DNA of 64,000 bases from Cyanobacterium sp. HL-69 (GTDB lineage Bacteria; Cyanobacteriota; Cyanobacteriia; Cyanobacteriales; Cyanobacteriaceae): assembly GCA_002813895.1 (NCBI GenBank), contig CP024912.1, forward strand, positions 1,302,001 through 1,366,000, written 5' to 3'. Of the stretch, positions 22,843 through 31,570 are shown in pieces. The position numbers and the translations under genes are program-made. The notes under the pieces are model-generated. The model did no database searches and was not told where the DNA came from. It saw only the letters and a list, made by a program, of their open reading frames with translations. The number at the start of each line of letters is the position of its first letter. Positions within the stretch are counted from its first letter, which is position 1.

Positions 22843-24177
22843 ATGATGAATACCGAGATAAATAATCTTGTACTATCCCTTAATGGTTGTACTAAAGAAG
22901 ATATCATTAACTATCTTGATTGGGGATGGTGTCGGGAAGATATTTTATTTAAAAGTATCTTAAACCGTGATACCTATTATCTTAATCCTGATCCCCTTCG
23001 TAATCCTCTTATTTTTTATCTCGGGCATTCCGCCGTATTTTTTATCAATAAATTAATGATGGTGGGGTTGCTACAAAAAAGGATAAATTCCGATTATGAA
23101 AGACTTTTCGAGATGGGAGTTGATCCAGAATTCCCCGATGAGTTACAAAAAACCCTTAATAATATTCGTCAACAATCCTTAGAAGAAGTTTGGTCATATC
23201 GTAATGAGGTTTATCAAACAGTCATCAAGGTAATTAATAACACTCCCTTATCTTTACCTATTGAGATGGATAGCCCATGGTGGGCTATTGTGATGGGTAT
23301 TGAACATCAAAGAATTCACATTGAAACCTCATCGATGTTGATTAGGCAGTTGCCTCCCCATTTATTACAAAAGCCTGATCGCTGGAATTATGCCCCTTCT
23401 TTGGGTAAACCTCCTCAAAATGAAATGATTGCAGTAGATGGAGATACGATCATTTTAGGTAAAAAAGATGATGACTTTTTGTATGGTTGGGATGTGGATT
23501 TTGGTAGTAGGGAGGAGGTAGTTGATAGTTTTTTGGTTAGTAAATATATGATTACTAACTGTGAGTTTTTAGATTTTGTGAATGAGGGGGGTTATGAAAA
23601 TAAAGAATTTTGGGATGAGGAAAGTTGGGAATGGCTACAAGGGGAGAATCGCAGCCATCCTAAATTTTGGGTTAGGGATGGAGAAGGTTATCAATATCGG
23701 GCAATGTTTGATCAATTTGACTTGCCCTTAGATTATCCTGTAGAGGTTAACCATTATGAAGCGATCGCATTTTGCCGTTATTTAGGTCAAAAAAAAGGTA
23801 AAAAATATGGCTTAATGAGCGAAGCCCAATGGCATTTAGCATCTAAAGGCAACAATGATATAGATAACTACAACCTCAATCTCCATTATCAATCCCCTAC
23901 CCCCGTGGGTAGCATCAAAACCGCCCACAGTGATGCAGGAATCTATGACTTAAGGGGTAACGTCTGGGAATGGTTAGGGGATAAATTTACTCCTCTATGT
24001 GGATTTAAACCCCATTTTCTTTACCAAGATTATTCCCAAGGGTTTTTTGATAATCGCCATTATCTCTTGGTGGGAGGTGCATGGATTACTAACGGTATGG
24101 AAGCCACACCTTATTATCGTAATTGGTTTCGCCCCCATTTTTATCAACATGCAGGATTTAGAATTGTTGAAAAATAG
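22843..24177 (+). CDS. OvoA-like 5-histidylcysteine sulfoxide synthase, no methyltransferase domain
   Basis: A 444-residue non-haem iron enzyme of the EgtB/OvoA family. The N-terminal DinB-like domain supplies the iron ligands: His62 in Y-L-G-H-S-A-V-F-F and the H-x3-H-x-E motif His155, His159, Glu161. The C-terminal half is a formylglycine-generating-enzyme-like domain ending in D-L-R-G-N-V-W-E-W and R-P-H-F-Y-Q-H-A-G-F-R-I-V. The family joins cysteine sulfur to the histidine imidazole with O2. The opening R-N-P-L-I-F-Y-L-G-H-x-A-V-F is closer to OvoA than to EgtB. Full OvoA carries a C-terminal methyltransferase, which is absent here, so later ovothiol steps would need another protein. Confidence 0.78.
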   Translation: MMNTEINNLVLSLNGCTKEDIINYLDWGWCREDILFKSILNRDTYYLNPDPLRNPLIFYLGHSAVFFINKLMMVGLLQKRINSDYERLFEMGVDPEFPDELQKTLNNIRQQSLEEVWSYRNEVYQTVIKVINNTPLSLPIEMDSPWWAIVMGIEHQRIHIETSSMLIRQLPPHLLQKPDRWNYAPSLGKPPQNEMIAVDGDTIILGKKDDDFLYGWDVDFGSREEVVDSFLVSKYMITNCEFLDFVNEGGYENKEFWDEESWEWLQGENRSHPKFWVRDGEGYQYRAMFDQFDLPLDYPVEVNHYEAIAFCRYLGQKKGKKYGLMSEAQWHLASKGNNDIDNYNLNLHYQSPTPVGSIKTAHSDAGIYDLRGNVWEWLGDKFTPLCGFKPHFLYQDYSQGFFDNRHYLLVGGAWITNGMEATPYYRNWFRPHFYQHAGFRIVEK

Positions 24178-24204
24178 AAGTTATTTTTTAGCAGTAAAAT
24201 GCAG

Positions 24205-25425
24205 TTATTTCTCACTCACGACTCCTCCTCGAAAGTTGAGGGGATTTTGATCACGACGATGGCGGATGGGTAAGGGGTCTGGTTGTATGTTACTATCCAA
24301 ACTAGCGGTATATTCTAATGCCTGTCGTAGTCTTTTTCCTGCATAGATGGACATATCTCGAGGTACATTTATCCTATCGAGTAAATATCTTAATCCAAGG
24401 GCAGATTGGGCAGGAGGTTTACAATCTTCCCCTGTCATCATTTGGGTTAAGGCACAGCGCAAGGCTTGGTCAAATAATTGATTATCTGCGGGATTAACTT
24501 CAATAATATTTTGACGATGTTTTAAGACTCGGTGGAGGGCTTCTTGGCGGGAATTTTCTGGCTCAGGGTAAGCTACATCGGGTAAGAAAAACCAATCTCC
24601 TCGATCTACTTTTTCTTGATTTTGTAAGGTTTGGGATTCACCGTTACTATAACATCCTCCCATTTGGGGCGGTAAGTCGTGGGCATGGGTATGAAAATCA
24701 CTTTGGGTCCCTCGGTAGGTGGGGCGGGTTTCCATGGCATCAAACCAAGCAGAGAGTTGGGGATTTTCTTCTCGTAATGAATAGCCTTTGTAGTAATAAA
24801 GACTGGCATTCATTCTCTCTACATAGGGGGTAAAAATTACATCGGCGGTGCTAAAGTCTTCGAGAAAGTAAGGGCTGGGGGTTTGGGCGATCGCACTTTC
24901 AACTTTCTTAACTACTTGGATAAATTGTTTACGATTATTGGCTTCTTGTTGGGGGAGGATGGTGGGATAACATAGCCATGTACACCATGCCCTAAATAGT
25001 AGCCTTTCAAGTTTGCGCATGGGCAGTACGTTTTTCTCTTCCATGCCGAACTTTAGTACCCCAAAGGCTTGTTCTAGGGCGATTAAGATGTCATCACTTT
25101 CGGTGATAATTTTACCATCTAATTCGAGGGCAGGGAGCATTCCTGAAGGTACTTTTTGTTTATACCATGATTCTTTTTGACCATAACAAAACATGGTTAC
25201 TTTTTTGATGCGGTAGGGGATTTGTTTTTCTTCTAACCACAGCCATATTTTTTGACAATAGGGACACCAAGCATGATTATCTCGATAGAGGGTTACTCTG
25301 ACTTCATCTTCGGAGTGGTTGAAGAGTCTGAGGGTGCTTTGGGAGTTGGTGGGGCCGTTTACTCTATCGATATGATAATCCGTTAATTGTTCTAGTTCTT
25401 GCCAAGGTAAAGGTGCGATCGCCAT
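24205..25425 (-). CDS. Glutathione S-transferase family protein
   Basis: A 406-residue protein. A glutaredoxin/GST-type thioredoxin fold begins near residue 43, with Cys54-Pro-Tyr-Cys57 as the active-site pair and P-S-G-M-L-P-A-L (cis-Pro) and T-E-S-D-D-I for glutathione binding. A helical GST C-terminal domain follows, and then about 130 residues with no recognised domain. The family forms or reduces glutathione conjugates; the substrate is unknown. It converges on the OvoA-like gene, 27 bp away, so two thiol-chemistry genes lie tail to tail. Confidence 0.82.
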   Translation of the reverse strand: MAIAPLPWQELEQLTDYHIDRVNGPTNSQSTLRLFNHSEDEVRVTLYRDNHAWCPYCQKIWLWLEEKQIPYRIKKVTMFCYGQKESWYKQKVPSGMLPALELDGKIITESDDILIALEQAFGVLKFGMEEKNVLPMRKLERLLFRAWCTWLCYPTILPQQEANNRKQFIQVVKKVESAIAQTPSPYFLEDFSTADVIFTPYVERMNASLYYYKGYSLREENPQLSAWFDAMETRPTYRGTQSDFHTHAHDLPPQMGGCYSNGESQTLQNQEKVDRGDWFFLPDVAYPEPENSRQEALHRVLKHRQNIIEVNPADNQLFDQALRCALTQMMTGEDCKPPAQSALGLRYLLDRINVPRDMSIYAGKRLRQALEYTASLDSNIQPDPLPIRHRRDQNPLNFRGGVVSEK

Positions 25426-25559
25426 TAGTCTTTTATAAGGTTTTATTTTATTTTGTCCTTATTTACATTTTAAGGCATTACTGAATGGAGAATTGACTTT
25501 TGGTTTCCGTAGGCAAAGAAGCATCATCATAATATTTTGGCAGGAAAAAATACAAAAGT

Positions 25560-25572
25560 GTTCACGATGAAC
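25560..25572. promoter_or_regulatory. Short palindrome upstream of glnN
   Basis: GTTCA-CGA-TGAAC is a perfect 5-bp inverted repeat with a 3-bp centre, about 55 bp before the glnN start codon. It could be an operator. It is not an NtcA box, which would be GTA-N8-TAC. Confidence 0.3.
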
Positions 25573-25627
25573 TATTTAATAATTACATAATCATTATCCT
25601 GAGAGATTATCCTTAAAATAAAAGACT

Positions 25628-27802
25628 ATGAGTGGAAATCAATCAAGGGTTCAAGCCATTTATCAAATCACCAACAGAGAGATAAAACCGTTCAACAGCC
25701 CCAAAAGATTGGAAGAAATGTGGGCAAAGGATGTGTTTACCCTCAGTAAAATGCAAGAATGCCTACCCAAAGACGTATTTAAATCCCTACAAAAAACTAT
25801 CCAAACAGGAGAACCCCTCGACCTCTCCATTGCTGATGTAGTGGCTACCGCCATGAGAGATTGGGCAATTTCCAAAAGAGCTTTATACTACGCCCACGTA
25901 TTCTACCCCCTTACCAACTCCACAGCAGAAAAACATGACGGCTTCGTATCTGTACAGGGCGATGGCTCAGTTATTTCTGAATTTGCAGGAAAAGTATTAG
26001 TAAAAGGAGAGCCTGACGGCTCATCCTTCCCTAACGGTGGCATTCGTACCACCTTTGAAGCTAGGGGATATACCGCTTGGGATGTGACTAGCCCCGCCTA
26101 TGTGATGGAAACTGATAATGGTGTCACCCTTTGTATTCCTACCGTATTCGTTTCTTGGACAGGGGAAGCCCTCGACAAAAAAACTCCTCTCCTTCGTTCT
26201 AATGCTGCCCTCAACAAATCTGCCCGTCGAGTGTTGGAATTATTGGGACACAAAGACATTGCTCCTATCAACTCCAGTTGTGGTGCAGAGCAAGAATACT
26301 TCTTGGTTGATTCCAATTTCGCCCATAGTCGCCCCGATTTACTTTTGGCAGGTAGAACCTTATTTGGTAAACCATCGGCCAAAGGACAAGAATTTGATGA
26401 CCACTATTTTGGTGCTATTCCTGAGCGGGTACAAGTCTTTATGCAAGATGTAGAAGAATCTATGTACCGTCTCGGCATCCCTGCCAAAACTCGCCATAAT
26501 GAGGTAGCCCCCGGACAGTTTGAATTAGCACCCTTCTTTGAAAGTGCTAACGTAGCAACAGACCATCAACAATTAACCATGACCATTTTAAGAAAAATGG
26601 CGAAAAAACATGGTTTTGTCTGTCTTCTCCATGAGAAACCCTTCGCAGGAATTAACGGCTCTGGAAAACACGTCAACTGGTCTGTAGGTAATGCCACCCA
26701 AGGTAATTTATTAGATCCGGGTGATACTCCCCACAGTAATGCTCAATTCCTTCTTTTCTGTGGTGCTATTATCCGAGGAGTTCACAAGTTTGGGCCTTTG
26801 ATGCGGGCCGTGGTTGCCACTGCTAGTAATGACCATCGCCTTGGTGCTAATGAGGCTCCCCCTGCTATCATGTCTGTATATCTTGGCTCTCAATTAGAGG
26901 ATGTGTATGAGCAAATTCGCAAAGGGGAAATCACTGGTTCTCAATTGGCTCAAACCATGAATATCGGTATTGATACTTTACCTATTATTCCTAAAGATCC
27001 GGGCGATCGCAATAGAACCTCTCCTTTTGCCTTTACTGGTAACCGTTTCGAGTTCCGTGCGGTGGGTTCTAGTCAGTCAGTAGCAGGTCCTTTGGTGGCG
27101 ATGAATACCATCTTAGCTGACTCTTTACAATGGATTGCCGAAAAGTTAGATGCTGAGTTAAAACAAGGTACTGACCTTAATGATGCTATCCAAAAAGTTC
27201 TTCAAGAAATCATGGAAAAACATGGTGCTGTGGTCTTTGGTGGCAATGGTTATTCTGAGGAATGGCATAAAATGGCTGTGGAGGAAAGAGGTTTAGCGAA
27301 TCTACGTACCACTGCTGATGCTTTACCTAGTCTTAAATACAAGGAAGTAGAAGAACTATTTGACAAAATGGGAGTGCTTTCCCCTGTGGAGTTAGAAAGT
27401 CGCTTTGAGGTGTACGCCGAGCAGTATATTCTCTCCCTTGAGGTGGAAGCTAAGTTAGTGGTTAGCATGGCAAAAACTACCATTTATCCTGCTGCTATTA
27501 ATTATCTATCTAAACTTACCAGTACCATGGCTAGTTTAAATAATATCGGTATAAAACTCGATACCTGTGCGATCGAAAAAATCGCTACTTTGGTAAATCA
27601 GTTGATCGCAGAAGTGGAAAAACTCAGTGAAGCCCTTCATAAAGAAGACTTTGCCGATACAGAAGCTCATATGAAATATTTTGCTCAAACCATTCTTCCC
27701 ATAATGAATGAAGTACGCAAATATGCCGATGCCCTTGAGGGTGAAGTTGATGATGAGTTATGGCCTTTACCTACTTATCAGGAAATGTTGTTCATTAAGT
27801 AA
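25628..27802 (+). CDS. glnN: Glutamine synthetase type III
   Basis: A 724-residue enzyme, the full length of GSIII, much longer than GlnA (about 470). It carries the GSIII catalytic stretches, including [30 protein letters not shown] and the N-R-T-S-P-F-A-F nucleotide/glutamate region. It makes glutamine from glutamate, ammonia and ATP. In non-diazotrophic cyanobacteria GlnN typically backs up GlnA during nitrogen shortage under NtcA control. No convincing GTA-N8-TAC NtcA site is visible in the 200 bp upstream. Confidence 0.95.
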   Translation: MSGNQSRVQAIYQITNREIKPFNSPKRLEEMWAKDVFTLSKMQECLPKDVFKSLQKTIQTGEPLDLSIADVVATAMRDWAISKRALYYAHVFYPLTNSTAEKHDGFVSVQGDGSVISEFAGKVLVKGEPDGSSFPNGGIRTTFEARGYTAWDVTSPAYVMETDNGVTLCIPTVFVSWTGEALDKKTPLLRSNAALNKSARRVLELLGHKDIAPINSSCGAEQEYFLVDSNFAHSRPDLLLAGRTLFGKPSAKGQEFDDHYFGAIPERVQVFMQDVEESMYRLGIPAKTRHNEVAPGQFELAPFFESANVATDHQQLTMTILRKMAKKHGFVCLLHEKPFAGINGSGKHVNWSVGNATQGNLLDPGDTPHSNAQFLLFCGAIIRGVHKFGPLMRAVVATASNDHRLGANEAPPAIMSVYLGSQLEDVYEQIRKGEITGSQLAQTMNIGIDTLPIIPKDPGDRNRTSPFAFTGNRFEFRAVGSSQSVAGPLVAMNTILADSLQWIAEKLDAELKQGTDLNDAIQKVLQEIMEKHGAVVFGGNGYSEEWHKMAVEERGLANLRTTADALPSLKYKEVEELFDKMGVLSPVELESRFEVYAEQYILSLEVEAKLVVSMAKTTIYPAAINYLSKLTSTMASLNNIGIKLDTCAIEKIATLVNQLIAEVEKLSEALHKEDFADTEAHMKYFAQTILPIMNEVRKYADALEGEVDDELWPLPTYQEMLFIK

Positions 27803-27817
27803 AGTTAGATTGTCGAG

Positions 27818-27835
27818 GACGTAGCATGCTACGTC
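27818..27835. repeat. GACGTAGCATGCTACGTC palindrome
   Basis: A perfect 18-bp palindrome 15 bp after the glnN stop codon. Similar GTAGCATGCTAC palindromes are scattered in intergenic DNA of many cyanobacteria. It may act as a 3' hairpin. Confidence 0.6.
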
Positions 27836-27914
27836 TGTACAGGCGTTAAGTAAAAATGCTTGAAACTTATCTGCTTTATGATCAACAATTAATGAAAACA
27901 TCATAAATAAGCAA

Positions 27915-27945
27915 TAAAAAAAGGGTGTACATGTACACCCTTTAA
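27915..27945 (-). terminator. Terminator of the peroxiredoxin gene
   Basis: GGGTGTACATGTACACCC (27923-27940) is a perfect palindrome, extended by AAA/TTT on both sides. Read on the minus strand it ends in seven T, so it terminates the peroxiredoxin transcript. It may also stop glnN transcription from the other side, though the plus-strand T-tract is weaker. Confidence 0.8.
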
Positions 27946-27969
27946 AAATCATATTTTTTTCATTACCAA

Positions 27970-28542
27970 TTAACCGACAAATTCCTTCACAGGGTCACAC
28001 ACACCAGCGGGGGCAGTACCTTTGAGGTAGGCTAACATGGTATCAGCGTCAGACACTTCAAAAGGATCAGCAGGACAGTTATCTTCGTAACCAGGTTCTA
28101 CAAAGATTTTTTCGATCTTACAGTCGTTAACAAGCATAGAATAACGCCAAGATCTTAGACCAAATCCGAGGTTAGATTTCTCTACTAACATACCCATTTT
28201 GCGGGTGAATTCAGCGTTTCCATCGGGTAATAAGAATACATTTTTAGCACCGATTTCTCTGCCCCATTTAAACATTACGAAAGCATCATTTACAGATACA
28301 CAGATTACTTCATCAACTCCTTGGGCTTTAAATTCTTCATATAACTCTTCGTAGCGAGGAAGGTGATTAGAAGAACAGGTAGGGGTGAATGCTCCGGGTA
28401 GGGAGAAAACCACTACTTTCTTACCGCCGAAAATGTCTTCAGTGGTTTTGTCTTCCCAACGGTAAGGGTTAGGTCCTTCTACAGATTCATCACGGACACG
28501 GGTTTTAAATACTACACTAGGTACTTTTTCTATAACAGCCAT
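27970..28542 (-). CDS. Type II (Prx5-like) peroxiredoxin
   Basis: A 190-residue peroxiredoxin. The catalytic motif [12 protein letters not shown] has peroxidatic Cys56, and the later W-R-Y-S-M-L-V segment carries the conserved Arg. Type II peroxiredoxins reduce H2O2 and organic peroxides with glutaredoxin or thioredoxin. It is divergent from the Fur/PerR-type gene 233 bp away, the same arrangement as the PerR-controlled prxII of Synechocystis (sll1621/slr1738), so PerR control is likely. Confidence 0.93.
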   Translation of the reverse strand: MAVIEKVPSVVFKTRVRDESVEGPNPYRWEDKTTEDIFGGKKVVVFSLPGAFTPTCSSNHLPRYEELYEEFKAQGVDEVICVSVNDAFVMFKWGREIGAKNVFLLPDGNAEFTRKMGMLVEKSNLGFGLRSWRYSMLVNDCKIEKIFVEPGYEDNCPADPFEVSDADTMLAYLKGTAPAGVCDPVKEFVG

Positions 28543-28775
28543 GTTTTACCTCTTCTATAATGGTTAATAAAACTTTACGTTTTTTAAAATAACGTTTGAA
28601 GACATTTTTTATTTGCTTCTATCTCAGAATAACTCTTATTTAAGAATTTGTCAACAACAATAATTATTCATTTTTGTTAAGGTATAGTTAAGACTAGTTC
28701 ATTAATGGTTGAAAATTCATTATTAATGGGACTAGAGTTTTGTAATATTTGGACTGAGATTACTTTCACTTTGTC
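28543..28775. promoter_or_regulatory. Divergent prx/perR promoter region with AT-rich palindrome
   Basis: The space between the divergent peroxiredoxin and PerR-like genes is AT-rich. It contains AATAATTATT (28659-28668), a perfect 10-bp palindrome resembling the core of PerR/Fur boxes (TTATAATnATTATAA), and a direct repeat around ATTAATGG (28701-28730). One of these may be the PerR operator. Confidence 0.4.
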
Positions 28776-29198
28776 ATGGCAAAAAAAGCAGATGAGATTA
28801 TCAATGTACTAAAGGCAAAAGGCTTGAGGGTAACACCCCAACGCTATGCTGTGTATGCAAATCTATTGAGTAGAAATGATCATCCCACGGCGGAAAATAT
28901 CTTAACGGATTTGAACAAAGATGCCCCGACTTTATCTCAGGCGACAATTTATCTCTCTTTACAAACCCTGCGAGATGTGGGCTTAATTCGTGAGGTGTTG
29001 TTGCAGGAGGGGGTGTGTCGATATGATGCCAATGTTTCTCCCCATCATCATTTCCGCTGTAATTGCTGCGGAAAAATCGAGGATATTCCTTGGGAAACGT
29101 TTTCTAGTCTTTCTATCGATAAGTTGCGCTCGGGGTTGAAAGTTGATCATTATGAGGTGATTGTACAGGGAGAATGTAATTCCTGTGCTGAAAATTAA
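28776..29198 (+). CDS. perR: Fur-family regulator, PerR type
   Basis: A 140-residue Fur-family repressor. The N-terminal winged helix has G-L-R-V-T-P-Q-R and A-T-I-Y-L-S-L-Q-T-L. The structural zinc site is built by Cys95-x-x-Cys98 and Cys134-x-x-Cys137. The regulatory metal site probably uses His36 and the H-H-H cluster at 90-92. PerR proteins sense peroxide by iron-dependent oxidation of a His and then release DNA. The name rests on the divergent type II peroxiredoxin gene as much as on the sequence; a Zur or Fur role is less likely but possible. Confidence 0.82.
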   Translation: MAKKADEIINVLKAKGLRVTPQRYAVYANLLSRNDHPTAENILTDLNKDAPTLSQATIYLSLQTLRDVGLIREVLLQEGVCRYDANVSPHHHFRCNCCGKIEDIPWETFSSLSIDKLRSGLKVDHYEVIVQGECNSCAEN

Positions 29199-29263
29199 AT
29201 ACTTGCTTTGGGGTTTGTTTTTGGGCTACGGTTGAGATGATTTTATTTTGTGGATGTAGTTAA

Positions 29264-29668
29264 ATGAATTCTGAAGTAAGTTCTGCTTTACAGGTTTTGA
29301 AGGAATATAGTGGTATTGAGACTAAAATTCCCGCTTCTGAGGAGGAGAAAGTTAGGTTACAAAAGTCTCTTTTGTTGATAGTGGCGGAGGCGGATTATTT
29401 TAATTTGGGTATTTGTGCATCTAGTTATGATGAGGGTTTTTCTGCCCTGGGGAGTTATTTAAGAGCTTTTGATTATGAGTTTGATATAAGTCGGGATGAA
29501 GTTGATAATGATGTACCGATTTATATTAAGTTTAATGGGGAGAAGTTGTCTAAAATAGTTTCTGAATATTCTGGGAATTATCGTGGGGTGTTGGTAACTA
29601 TTTTTTGTGAGACTAATGAGTCTATTTTAGGAACTTATGGACATTTACCTTTGTTTTTGTTTGATTAG
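29264..29668 (+). CDS. DUF1824 family protein
   Basis: A 134-residue cyanobacterial protein. The segment E-A-D-Y-x-N-L-G-I-C-A followed by A-L-x-x-Y-L-x-A-F-x-Y matches the DUF1824 family, which has a small alpha/beta fold and no known activity. The gene follows perR by 65 bp on the same strand, and cotranscription is possible. Confidence 0.72.
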   Translation: MNSEVSSALQVLKEYSGIETKIPASEEEKVRLQKSLLLIVAEADYFNLGICASSYDEGFSALGSYLRAFDYEFDISRDEVDNDVPIYIKFNGEKLSKIVSEYSGNYRGVLVTIFCETNESILGTYGHLPLFLFD

Positions 29669-29728
29669 TTTTTGCTCATAGTTTTCAATGATTTTTGTTG
29701 GGTTTGATGGTTTAACCCAACTTAGTTT

Positions 29729-30031
29729 TTATTTTTCGAGGGGAATGGCTTCTACTTCTACGGTGTCTGTGTTGTTGTCTCCATTGTCGAGGTTATCTTT
29801 GTCTAGTTTTCTGTTTTTCATGGCGCCTAGGAGTAGTTGAGATATTTCGGATAACATGATGGATACGATGACAAAGTCGTCAATTTGTCCTGCGATGGGT
29901 ATGATGTCGGGGGAGATGTCGATGGGGCTGATGAGATATACTAATGTACCAAGAATTACCCACAGGCGGTATTGGGGGTTACGAATGCCGTTGGTGTACC
30001 AGGTGTACAGGGAGCGAAGGTTGAATTTCAT
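29729..30031 (-). CDS. DUF1232 (YkvA-like) membrane protein
   Basis: A 100-residue protein with the DUF1232 hallmark I-S-P-I-D-I-S-P-D-I-I-P-I-A-G-Q-I-D-D at about residues 34-52, flanked by hydrophobic segments. The C-terminal tail is Asp/Asn-rich. Function unknown. Confidence 0.85.
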   Translation of the reverse strand: MKFNLRSLYTWYTNGIRNPQYRLWVILGTLVYLISPIDISPDIIPIAGQIDDFVIVSIMLSEISQLLLGAMKNRKLDKDNLDNGDNNTDTVEVEAIPLEK

Positions 30032-30171
30032 GATGTTTGGAAAGTGTTGCTATATTCTTATTTTATTATGGTTGATGGTTTTTTATATGTAGGTTTTCCG
30101 TACTTTTTTCGGTAGTGTTGATCAATGGGTTTTATGGGGTTGTCAAAAACATTTTCTAATTTTAGTCCTGA

Positions 30172-30576
30172 TTATAAGTTTGTGGTGATGGCTTGGACGG
30201 GGCAGGTGGGAATACATTGCTCACACACGATGCAGGTTTGTTGGCGAAATTGTAGTTTATAACTGCTGGGGTTGAGGGTGAGGGATTCGGTGGGGCATAC
30301 TCCTGTACATAGTCCGCAATGGACGCAGGTTTCTTCGTCGATGATGATTTCTCCTGTGGCGGATGAAACTTTGATTTCTTGGGATTTCATCCAGTCGATG
30401 GCGATTTCTAGTTGATCAATATCTCCTAATAATTCTACGACTAATTTTCCTACTTGGTTGGGGGCGACTTGGGCGCGGATGATGTTGGCGGCGATGTTAA
30501 ATTCTTTGGCGAGGCGATAGGTGACGGGAATTTGTACCATGGTGCGGGGAAAGGTAAGGGTTACTCGTTTTTTCAT
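30172..30576 (-). CDS. NIL-domain ferredoxin (2x4Fe-4S)
   Basis: A 134-residue protein. Residues 1-75 form a NIL domain, the small ligand-binding fold first seen in the methionine ABC transporter ATPase. Residues 83-134 carry two bacterial 4Fe-4S motifs, C-V-H-C-G-L-C-T-G-V-C-P and C-I-V-C-E-Q-C-I-P-T-C-P. This NIL-plus-ferredoxin arrangement is conserved in cyanobacteria; an electron-transfer role tied to sulfur or amino-acid metabolism is suspected but unproven. A separate, broken NIL gene lies at 35776-36196. Confidence 0.88.
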   Translation of the reverse strand: MKKRVTLTFPRTMVQIPVTYRLAKEFNIAANIIRAQVAPNQVGKLVVELLGDIDQLEIAIDWMKSQEIKVSSATGEIIIDEETCVHCGLCTGVCPTESLTLNPSSYKLQFRQQTCIVCEQCIPTCPVQAITTNL

Positions 30577-30633
30577 AGGTTTGAGGGATAATAGGTTTAG
30601 AGATAACTATTTATAGTGTAGGGAATTATATTT

Positions 30634-31194
30634 ATGTCTGAAAATACTTCTTCTAGTTTTGGGGTAAATCGACTTAGAAATTTTGTTATTGGTATAGTGG
30701 CGATCGCCCTTAGTCTTACTTTGGTGTTAGGATTACAAACAAGTGTTAATTCGGAGTCTTTGGAGGCACAGGCACAGGGGGCTACTCCTCTGGAGGTAGC
30801 TCTTAATAATGGGAAGCCGACTCTGATGGAGTTTTATGCTAATTGGTGTACTAGCTGTCAAGCCATGGCGGGGGATATGGCGACTTTGAAGCAGGAGTAT
30901 GGCAATGATGTTAATTTTGTGATGCTCAATGTGGATAATACTAAGTGGCTTCCTGAGGTTTTAAATTATCAGGTGGATGGTATTCCTCATTTTGTTTTCC
31001 TTGATAATGGGGGAAGTGCGATCGCATCTACCATTGGCGAACAACCTTTATCAATTTTTGAACAAAATTTAACGGCTTTAGTGAGCAATAATCCTCTCCC
31101 TTATGCCAACTCTCAGGGAGTCACATCTCAAATAGAAACTTCTAATCCTGCGGTTGATGGTAATCAAGATAATCCCCGTGATCATAGCAATTAA
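30634..31194 (+). CDS. txlA: Thylakoid thioredoxin-like protein TxlA/HCF164
   Basis: A 186-residue protein anchored by one N-terminal helix (about residues 15-35). The thioredoxin-like domain has Trp71-Cys72-Thr-Ser-Cys75, the W-C-T-S-C form typical of TxlA, and the cis-Pro in G-I-P-H-F-V-F. HCF164, the plant homologue, passes reducing power into the thylakoid lumen for cytochrome b6f assembly. The tail is Asn/Pro-rich and likely disordered. It lies head to head with the NIL-ferredoxin gene, 57 bp away. Confidence 0.88.
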   Translation: MSENTSSSFGVNRLRNFVIGIVAIALSLTLVLGLQTSVNSESLEAQAQGATPLEVALNNGKPTLMEFYANWCTSCQAMAGDMATLKQEYGNDVNFVMLNVDNTKWLPEVLNYQVDGIPHFVFLDNGGSAIASTIGEQPLSIFEQNLTALVSNNPLPYANSQGVTSQIETSNPAVDGNQDNPRDHSN

Positions 31195-31324
31195 TTATTT
31201 TGTTTTTACTGTCTTTTTTGCGATAAACAATTATCAGTAAACTTGTTTTAAATATAAGTTTTTATACTTAGCTTAATGTCTTAATATTTTTCTTTTAAAA
31301 ACTTGAGAAAAAGCCCTAAAAAAC

Positions 31325-31353
31325 TTGTCATTTAACTTTGATTATGTTATAAT
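31325..31353 (+). promoter_or_regulatory. Strong promoter of putative small RNA
   Basis: TTGTCA (31325-31330) and a perfect TATAAT (31348-31353) are separated by exactly 17 bp. This is the best sigma-70-type promoter I can see in the window, and it points straight at the hairpin at 31371-31412, not at a nearby start codon. Confidence 0.75.
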
Positions 31354-31359
31354 AAGAGT

Positions 31360-31427
31360 GTATCAAGTATAGCCACCTTTTCTTGACCCTTTGCGGTCGG
31401 GGAGGGGTGGCTTGTGTCTTTTTTTAG
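31360..31427 (+). ncRNA. Putative small RNA: 18-bp hairpin with T-tract
   Basis: Starting about 7 nt after the -10 box, the transcript would have a 10-nt 5' tail and then a hairpin with AGCCACCTTTTCTTGACC (31371-31388) pairing without a gap to GGTCGGGGAGGGGTGGCT (31395-31412) around the loop CTTTGC. The stem has 18 consecutive pairs, six of them G-U. It is followed by TGTGTC and seven T, so the whole transcript is about 65-70 nt. It lacks the Yfr1 motif ACTCCTCACAC, so I do not equate it with that RNA. It could instead be an attenuator for the TPR/GT61 gene 140 bp further on. Confidence 0.55.
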
Positions 31428-31570
31428 TAGCAAAAAAATCCCTGATTTAGATAAAATAAAAGTATATAATAGCGGCATAAAAGATAATTGAATTAGTACA
31501 AGCATTTGAAATATAACTATCATAGCCCATCTATATTCAGTAATACCCTTTAAATAAGTGCTATCAAAGT

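Noticed and set aside
25426-25627. NtcA box upstream of glnN
   Set aside because: No GTA-N8-TAC with a suitably placed -10 is visible in the spacer; only a different short palindrome was found.
31360-31427. Identity with the known sRNA Yfr1
   Set aside because: Size and setting are similar, but the conserved ACTCCTCACAC motif between two stems is absent.
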